Positions 28,810 through 33,275 of a DNA stretch of 33,275 nt are shown in pieces; within the stretch, counting starts at the first letter, position 1; the number at the start of each line of letters is the position of its first letter. The notes beneath the pieces are model-generated. The model did not search any database. It worked only from the letters and a program-made list of their open reading frames with translations, and was not told the DNA's origin. Made by a program: the position numbers and the translations under genes. This DNA is from Faecalispora jeddahensis (lineage in GTDB: Bacteria; Bacillota; Clostridia; Oscillospirales; Acutalibacteraceae), in the NCBI RefSeq assembly GCF_000577335.1, contig NZ_CBYL010000039.1, forward strand, positions 1 to 33,275, written 5' to 3'.

Positions 28810-28853
28810 CGCTGACCCTCCATACATCATTCAGGCAGAAAACCGACCACTGG

Positions 28854-29570
28854 CTAAAACGGCTCCATAATATCCTTCAATATGCCCAGATGAGACAGGG
28901 ATACATAATCCTTGTCACCGAAAATAATGTGGTCGCGCAGCGGCACATTCACCGCCTGAAGCGCGTGGTACACCGAGATGGTGGATTCAATGTCGCCCCG
29001 AGACGGAACCGGGTTCCCGCTGGGGTGATTGTGTGACATGATCGCCGCGCTGGCGTTGTAGCGAACCGCCAACTCTACCATGCGGCGCACGTAAACCGGC
29101 ACGGTGCTGACCGTACCCTCGTTGACTACCTCGCAGGAAAGCAAACGGCACTGGCTGTCGAGCAGAAGCAGTACGACTACCTCGTTGCGGCGGCCGATGT
29201 ACTTTCTGCGCAGAATCTCTGCCGCCTGCTCTACCTCGAACACACGAATCTTTTCTTTGTGGCAGTCTTCGTAATACGCGCGGCACAGCTCGGGAATCAA
29301 TTTCATCAAAAAGGCGGAAACTCTGCCCACTCCCCGAACCCTGAGCAGCTCTTCATACGGCGCGTGAAATACACCGGACAAAGAGCCGAACCGGTCGATC
29401 AGGCGGTGGGCCAGCTCGTTCGTGTCCCCCCTGCGGATAGAGAAAAAGAGGAGCATTTCCAGCACCTCGTGTGAGGCAAATCCATCAATCCCGTCTTTTA
29501 AAAAACGATCCTGCACCCGTTTTCGATGTCCCTCATGAATCCCTGCGGATTTTTCAGGAATGCGTTCCAT
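28854..29570 (-). CDS. radC: RadC family JAB1/MPN+ protein
   Basis: This 238-residue protein has an N-terminal helix-hairpin-helix-like region (LLRVRGVGRVSAFLM) and a C-terminal JAMM metalloprotease-like domain with E151 and HNHPSGNPVPSRGD (H180, H182, D193), a complete metal site. The family was linked to DNA repair, but its biochemical role is unproven. I chose the ATG at 29570 over a GTG at 29582 because AGGCGGGG spacing is better. The unknown gene at 28363 follows. Confidence 0.92.
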   Translation of the reverse strand: MERIPEKSAGIHEGHRKRVQDRFLKDGIDGFASHEVLEMLLFFSIRRGDTNELAHRLIDRFGSLSGVFHAPYEELLRVRGVGRVSAFLMKLIPELCRAYYEDCHKEKIRVFEVEQAAEILRRKYIGRRNEVVVLLLLDSQCRLLSCEVVNEGTVSTVPVYVRRMVELAVRYNASAAIMSHNHPSGNPVPSRGDIESTISVYHALQAVNVPLRDHIIFGDKDYVSLSHLGILKDIMEPF

Positions 29571-29609
29571 TTTCAATCGCACCCCGCCTTTCTGAAAAGA
29601 ATGGGGGTC

Positions 29610-29642
29610 TATACCACAGGCGCTGCGCGCTGCTCTGGTATA
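29610..29642. repeat. Inverted repeat between pyrE and radC
   Basis: TATACCA (29610-29616) and TGGTATA (29636-29642) flank a GC-rich centre. There is no U tract; it may be a processing hairpin. Confidence 0.35.
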
Positions 29643-29657
29643 TTTCAGCCGCGCTTT

Positions 29658-30236
29658 TTACACCTTGCGGCTGCCGGGCTTGACCAGCTCCAGCTTCCCC
29701 TCTTTACAGATCGGGCAATCCTGCGGCTCCCAGGATTCCACATCCAGAGAGATCACCGCACGGAACGGAACACCAAAATCGATTTTTCCGCCGGTTCTGT
29801 CAACAATAGAACCAACGCCAACCAAATCGCCGCCCGCCGCGCGGACCAGCTCGATCACCTCGCGGACAGAGCCGCCGGTGGTAACGACATCCTCAACGAT
29901 CAGAACCTTCTGCCCGGGCTTTATCGCAAAGCCGCGGCGCAGGGTCATCTTGCCGTCTTCCCGCTCGGCAAAGAAGTTTTCGCATTTCAGCGCGCGGCTG
30001 ACCTCGTAGGCCATCTGCACCGCACCCATCGCCGGGCCGATGACCACCTCTACCCCGTCGTTCGCAAAATGCTCTGCCAAAGCGCCGCAGAGCTCTTCAC
30101 TGTATTTGGTATTGCGGAACACCTTCGCGCATTGCAGGTAACGGTTGCTGTGGCGGCCGGAGGTCAGGCGGAAATGCCCCTCCAGAAGAACGTCGGCCTC
30201 TTTTAAAACTTCCAGAACTCTTTCCTGTGTAATCAT
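29658..30236 (-). CDS. pyrE: Orotate phosphoribosyltransferase
   Basis: This 192-residue enzyme makes orotidine 5'-phosphate from orotate and PRPP in pyrimidine synthesis. The PRPP-binding motif is VEDVVTTGGS (114-123), preceded by the flexible loop region FAEREDGKMTLRRGF. HFRLTSGRHSNRYLQC is the N-terminal substrate segment. The ATG at 30236 follows AAGGGGA; 14 upstream codons lack support. It stands apart from other pyr genes. Length and motifs fit the clostridial PyrE type. Confidence 0.94.
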   Translation of the reverse strand: MITQERVLEVLKEADVLLEGHFRLTSGRHSNRYLQCAKVFRNTKYSEELCGALAEHFANDGVEVVIGPAMGAVQMAYEVSRALKCENFFAEREDGKMTLRRGFAIKPGQKVLIVEDVVTTGGSVREVIELVRAAGGDLVGVGSIVDRTGGKIDFGVPFRAVISLDVESWEPQDCPICKEGKLELVKPGSRKV

Positions 30237-30305
30237 CGTTTTGCTGTCCCCTTTTCCTCGATTCGACAGTATCCTCATTTCGCTTTAAAAAAGGCTGTTG
30301 ATTTC

Positions 30306-30329
30306 TTTTCCCGTTTTCAGCGGGGAAAA
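30306..30329. repeat. Leader hairpin, copy G of dispersed palindrome
   Basis: TTTTCCCG...CGGGGAAAA with a 7-nt loop and one extra G, 70 bp upstream of the pyrE start. Confidence 0.5.
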
Positions 30330-30426
30330 AATCGCCGTCTTTCTACCATTTTTAAAGGGATTCGACTGTATCTCTAAAAATTTATTATATACTAAAATAA
30401 ATCATTTGGGAAGCCTTGTACCCCTT

Positions 30427-30454
30427 TTGCTGTACATGATATTTATGCTATACT
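30427..30454 (+). promoter_or_regulatory. Probable sigma-A promoter of the RluA-GNAT pair
   Basis: TTGCTG (30427-30432), a 16-bp spacer and TATACT (30449-30454). It lies 53 bp before the RluA start. A divergent TATAAT for pyrE sits near 30382-30388 but lacks a clear -35. Confidence 0.55.
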
Positions 30455-30506
30455 GATACAATCAATGGCGGCGCTCCACGCTGCGCTAAAAATAAGGGGA
30501 TACCAT

Positions 30507-31469
30507 ATGAAATCCGTAACCATCGGTGAAAACGACGCCGGACAGCGTCTGGATAAATTTCTGACCAAGGCCTACCGCAACCTGCCGCAGGCGATGCTGT
30601 ACAAGAGCATCCGCAAAAAGGACATCAAGCTCAACGGCAAGCGGTGCGATATTTCTACCCGCCTGAACGCGGGCGACGTGCTGACCATGTATTTAAAGGA
30701 CGAATTCTTTCAGCAGGAACCGGAGGAATATGATTTCCTGAAAGCCCCGCTGAAGCTGAATATTTTATTTGAGGATGAAAACATTCTGATTCTGGACAAA
30801 AAGCCGGGGCTGATCGTTCATCCGGACGAGAACTACCATTTCGATTCGCTGATCGCCCGGGTGCAGCACTACCTGTACGACAAGGGCGAGTACCGCCCGC
30901 AGGAGGAAAACAGCTTTGCGCCCGCGCTCGTCAACCGGATCGACCGCAATACCGGGGGAATTGTGATGGCGGCCAAGAACGCGGAGTCGCTGCGCATTTT
31001 AAATGAAAAGGTGAAGAACCGCGAGCTGAAAAAGCTGTACCTGTGCATCGTGTGCGGGCGCATGGAGGAAAAATCCGCCACGCTGGAAGGGTTTCTTGAG
31101 AAAAATGAAAACCAGAACCGGGTATATATTTCGAGCCACGGCGCGCCGGGCGCCAAGAGCATCCGCACGCGTTACCGTGTGCTGGAAGAGCGCGGCGCGT
31201 ACAGCCTGCTGGAAATCGACCTTTTGACCGGGCGCACCCATCAGATTCGCGCGCATCTGGCTTCGATCGGCCACCCGCTGGCCGGGGACGGAAAATACGG
31301 CACAAACCGCCAGAACAAGAAAACCGGCCTGCCGTATCAGGCGCTGTACTCCTACAAGCTTCGGTTTGAGTTTACGTCGTCCGCGGGAATTCTGGAATAC
31401 CTGAATCACCGTGAGTTTGAGGCAAAGGAAATCTGGTTCCTGAAGGATTTTTATTCCTGGAACGCATAA
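30507..31469 (+). CDS. RluA-family pseudouridine synthase
   Basis: This 320-residue enzyme isomerises uridine in rRNA or tRNA. It has an N-terminal S4 RNA-binding domain (about 1-65; GQRLDKFLTKAYRNLP, KKDIKLNGKR) and the catalytic domain with VNRIDRNTGG (catalytic D146), LTGRTHQIRAHLASIGHPLAGDGKYG and KLYLCIVCG. The usual HRLD is NRID here, still with the Asp. The ATG at 30507 follows AAGGGGA; 14 earlier codons lack a ribosome site. It lies 16 bp before the GNAT gene and probably forms an operon with it. The target site is unknown. Confidence 0.93.
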   Translation: MKSVTIGENDAGQRLDKFLTKAYRNLPQAMLYKSIRKKDIKLNGKRCDISTRLNAGDVLTMYLKDEFFQQEPEEYDFLKAPLKLNILFEDENILILDKKPGLIVHPDENYHFDSLIARVQHYLYDKGEYRPQEENSFAPALVNRIDRNTGGIVMAAKNAESLRILNEKVKNRELKKLYLCIVCGRMEEKSATLEGFLEKNENQNRVYISSHGAPGAKSIRTRYRVLEERGAYSLLEIDLLTGRTHQIRAHLASIGHPLAGDGKYGTNRQNKKTGLPYQALYSYKLRFEFTSSAGILEYLNHREFEAKEIWFLKDFYSWNA

Positions 31470-31485
31470 CAAGGAGGGAAAACGG

Positions 31486-31992
31486 ATGCAATGCACGATC
31501 CGCACATGGAGGCTGAGTGACGCGGCTGACCTGGCCGCAGCGATGAACAACCCGAACATTCTGAACAATCTGCGGGACGGCATCCCCACCCCTTACACAC
31601 AGGCCGACGCCGAAGAGTACATTCGCACGATGCTCGGCGCAGAGCCGGGCAGCCAGTACGCCTTTGCAATCGATGTGGGCGGACGGGCTATCGGCAGCAT
31701 CGGCGTATTCCGGCAGGCAAACATTCATTTTCGCACCGCCGAGCTGGGGTATTATGTGGCAGAGCCTTACTGGGGCCAAGGTATCTGCACCAGCGCTGTG
31801 CGGCAGACCTGCGACTATGTATTCCAAAACAGCGACATCCTGCGTATTTTCGCCGAGCCGTTTGCCCACAACGCCGCCTCGTGCCGGGTACTGGAAAAGG
31901 CAGGATTTATTTTGGAGGGAACTCTTCGGAAGAACGCCTTTAAAAACGGAGAAATTCTGGATATGAAGCTTTATTCTCTGATAAGGGAGTAA
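31486..31992 (+). CDS. GNAT-family acetyltransferase, RimJ/RimL type
   Basis: This 168-residue protein begins MQCTIRTWRLSDAADLAAAM and has ELGYYVAEPYWGQGICTSAV, the acetyl-CoA loop, followed by FAEPFAHNAASCRVLEKAGF. EGTLRKNAFKNGEILD is typical of the RimJ/RimL subgroup that acetylates protein N-termini or small molecules. A strong AAGGAGG lies before the ATG. It is followed by a perfect bidirectional terminator. Confidence 0.9.
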   Translation: MQCTIRTWRLSDAADLAAAMNNPNILNNLRDGIPTPYTQADAEEYIRTMLGAEPGSQYAFAIDVGGRAIGSIGVFRQANIHFRTAELGYYVAEPYWGQGICTSAVRQTCDYVFQNSDILRIFAEPFAHNAASCRVLEKAGFILEGTLRKNAFKNGEILDMKLYSLIRE

Positions 31993-31999
31993 ATAAACC

Positions 32000-32035
32000 A
32001 AAAGGCTTTGCCGAACCTGTTCGGCAAAGCCTTTT
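32000..32035. terminator. Bidirectional terminator between GNAT and XRE genes
   Basis: A perfect 16-bp stem (32000-32015 with 32020-32035) with a CCTG loop is flanked by AAAA/TTTT. The XRE stop lies at its edge. Confidence 0.93.
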
Positions 32036-32276
32036 ATTTCACCTCTTGCTCCAGATGATCGAATTCTTTTGTACTGAAAAACTCTCCCAAAGTAATGTCT
32101 AAACCGTCACAAAGCATTTTAATTGTAAGAATTTTAGGATTCTGACTTTTCCCATACAAAATATTCTTGACCGAAGATGGCGGAAGCGCTGAAATATTCG
32201 CTAACCTATTAATCGAGATATTTCTTTCTTCACAAAGCTGCAAAATACGATTACGAATCGCTTCTGTTGTTGTCAT
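32034..32276 (-). CDS. Small XRE-family transcriptional regulator
   Basis: This 80-residue protein is a single helix-turn-helix (cro/C1 type) with NISINRLANISALPPSSVKNILYGKSQNPKILTI. There is no effector domain. It is divergent from the gene at 32393; the 116-bp gap holds a perfect palindrome (32348-32369) and a promoter, suggesting that it controls its neighbour and itself. Confidence 0.85.
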   Translation of the reverse strand: MTTTEAIRNRILQLCEERNISINRLANISALPPSSVKNILYGKSQNPKILTIKMLCDGLDITLGEFFSTKEFDHLEQEVK

Positions 32277-32320
32277 AACATCACTCCCATCCCTTTTACT
32301 CTAAGAATATAAAAAATTTC

Positions 32321-32349
32321 TTGAAAAAATAGGCTATGCATGCTACTAT
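32321..32349 (+). promoter_or_regulatory. Promoter of the 32393 gene
   Basis: TTGAAA (32321-32326), a 17-bp spacer and TACTAT (32344-32349). The palindrome at 32348-32369 overlaps the end of the -10 and the start site. Confidence 0.7.
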
Positions 32350-32369
32350 TAGGCTATTGGTAGCCTAAT
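32348..32369. promoter_or_regulatory. Palindromic operator ATTAGGCTA-N4-TAGCCTAAT
   Basis: A perfect 9-bp inverted repeat with a TTGG gap covers the transcription start of the plus-strand promoter. A second TAGGCTA half-site lies at 32330-32336 in the spacer. This is a likely binding site for the adjacent XRE protein. Confidence 0.65.
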
Positions 32370-32392
32370 CATGTACAGAAAGAGATGAGAAT

Positions 32393-32710
32393 ATGATTAT
32401 TCGTCAGCTTTATCCGGAGCAATACAACCTGCTGTGCCGGTATCTGGCTCAGCAAGGGCACTCCGGCCCTTTGGACGCAAGCTATGAAGTGAGCATGAAG
32501 GTAGACGACTACGAATACCGGCTTCGGTTACAGCCCGGCAGCAAACGAAAAATCGCCATTTTGCAGGCGGTGCGGAGCTGGACGGAACAAGGAGAGCGGC
32601 ACTTTCAGCTCATCACCGACAACCTACCGCTTTCGTGTTTGCTGGAGTTACTTTTATTGGAACGAAAATCTGCCGAACAATGTAAAAAGACCTGCCGTCA
32701 ACATGATTGA
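32393..32710 (+). CDS. Unknown small protein divergent from XRE regulator
   Basis: This 105-residue soluble protein is not one I recognise. It has a mixed helix and strand look: MIIRQLYPEQYNLLCRYLAQQ, then YEVSMKVDDYEYRLRLQPGS, and a Leu-rich stretch LPLSCLLELLLLERK. The ribosome site is weak (GAGATGAG). Its last codons lie within the 3' terminator hairpin. Its promoter overlaps the XRE-type palindrome, so it is probably the regulated target. A toxin-antitoxin-like or stress role is possible but unsupported. Confidence 0.65.
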   Translation: MIIRQLYPEQYNLLCRYLAQQGHSGPLDASYEVSMKVDDYEYRLRLQPGSKRKIAILQAVRSWTEQGERHFQLITDNLPLSCLLELLLLERKSAEQCKKTCRQHD

Positions 32711-32727
32711 CGGCAGGTCTTTTTACA
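32681..32727 (+). terminator. Terminator overlapping the 3' end of the 32393 gene
   Basis: A perfect 21-bp stem (32681-32701 with 32707-32727), a 5-nt CATGA loop and TTTTT in the right arm. The TGA stop (32708-32710) is inside the right arm. Confidence 0.9.
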
Positions 32728-32821
32728 TTTCGATGATACTAAGAGAAATTGTTTTTTCTGTGAGTTGCCTCACATGGAAATTCTGCTGGCGCAGTGCTTG
32801 CCCCTCGTGCCGGGGCGGGCA

Positions 32822-32849
32822 CTTACTTTCGCTACGAGGCGAAAGTAAG
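32822..32849. repeat. Hairpin at the left end of the terminal element
   Basis: CTTACTTTCGC (32822-32832) pairs perfectly with GCGAAAGTAAG (32839-32849) across a TACGAG loop. Confidence 0.7.
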
Positions 32850-33268
32850 CAAAGACTCGCCAAAGGACACCTTTGGAATCCGTTTTGGGGAACGATCCCT
32901 GACGGCGGAAATGAAAGCTACCGGAAAGGCGCTCCAATGAAAATGCCCACTCTCCGAGTTTCATCGGGAAATCAGTCTTGCTGTCCCAACTGTCGGCGGG
33001 CATTTTCAGAGCGCTCTCGTTGGCTCACTGTTTTTTGGTACGGCTTCGCCGCATGCTTTATTGACTTGTAGAGTACTTTGGTACCATTTGCAGACGTGAA
33101 AGCTTTCCTTACACACTTGCTTCACGCGCAGGCTGTGCCTGTGCGTGAGTAAGAACCAGAGCGGGAGCCTCTCCCGGTTTCCAAAGGCAGCGCCTTTGGT
33201 CGTTGAGAGGGAGTTCCAAGGGGGAGAGAATCGAAACTCTCCCCTTTGGCGAATCTTTGCTTACTTTC
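32841..33268. repeat. Inverted-repeat-bounded, hairpin-rich non-coding element
   Basis: Inverted 26-nt ends (32841-32866 and 33243-33268) match at 25 of 26 positions and enclose 376 bp with no convincing ORF. Inside are hairpins at 32860-32876 (CCAAAGG/CCTTTGG), 33123-33147, 33162-33176 (CGGGAG/CTCCCG), 33181-33199 (CCAAAGGC/GCCTTTGG) and 33221-33244 (GGGGAGAG/CTCTCCCC). It looks like a non-autonomous mobile or structured repeat. The window ends 7 bp past the right copy, so its outer limit is not known. With 32728-32840, this is the 565-bp gene-free right end. Confidence 0.6.
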
Positions 33269-33275
33269 TTTTCGT

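Noticed and set aside
32703-33071. 122-codon plus-strand ORF at the right end
   Set aside because: It starts inside a terminator hairpin and crosses the inverted-repeat element; the protein looks like translated repeat DNA.
32822-33268. CRISPR array from repeated CCAAAGG/GAAAGTAAG motifs
   Set aside because: Units are inverted and irregular, not direct repeats with constant spacers.

Overview
This window is a core-chromosome stretch from an endospore-forming, moderately GC-rich Firmicute. It most resembles a clostridium of the Oscillospiraceae/Ruminococcaceae type. The evidence is a complete eight-gene spoIIIA operon, yunB, a SleL-like spore cortex hydrolase, an IspH protein fused to four S1 domains, and the clostridial order spoIIIA - nusB - M22 peptidase - xseA - xseB - ispA. 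I see no rRNA, tRNA, CRISPR array, prophage or transposase gene. The genus assignment is an inference from gene order and protein style only.

Layout. Positions 1-3618 (minus strand) hold nusB, a TsaD-like M22 protein, xseA, xseB and ispA, all overlapping by 4-14 bp. Positions 3619-4060 hold a strong promoter and perfect hairpins that look like a small RNA or attenuated leader ahead of nusB. Positions 4061-8927 are spoIIIAA-AH. Positions 8928-9251 are a spacer with an old 91-92 bp direct duplication. Positions 9252-11922 are yunB-ligA. Positions 12155-17617 are an RpiR regulator, a YhiN-type flavoprotein, cmk, plsC and ispH-S1, with mostly overlapping genes. Positions 17872-18309 are a GNAT acetyltransferase. 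Positions 18537-20606 are a DUF5685 protein, a Cys-tailed J-domain protein and a membrane protein. A plus-strand zinc-ribbon gene follows at 20865. Then come a LysM-GH18 hydrolase, uvrA and uvrB (minus), a radC plus unknown-gene pair, and pyrE. On the plus strand are an RluA-type pseudouridine synthase and a GNAT protein. A small XRE regulator faces an unknown plus-strand gene across a palindromic operator. The last 430 bp is a hairpin-rich, non-coding element bounded by 26-nt inverted repeats.

How the genes work together. Sporulation (SpoIIIA engulfment channel, YunB, cortex hydrolysis), DNA repair (UvrAB, Exo VII, LigA, RadC), isoprenoid precursor supply (IspA, IspH), nucleotide metabolism (Cmk, PyrE) and translation (S1 domains, NusB, RluA) are interleaved as in other clostridial chromosomes. 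uvrB has a near-consensus promoter with a LexA-type SOS box in its spacer.

No obviously new multi-gene defence or metabolic system is visible. The best leads are: the DUF5685 protein, which carries two Asp-rich motifs laid out like a class I terpenoid synthase, beside a Cys-rich J protein; a family of short CCGCC/GGCGG hairpins, five of which sit 40-90 bp upstream of start codons; the putative small RNA before nusB; the duplicated module before spoIIIA; two operator clusters; and the inverted-repeat element at the right end.
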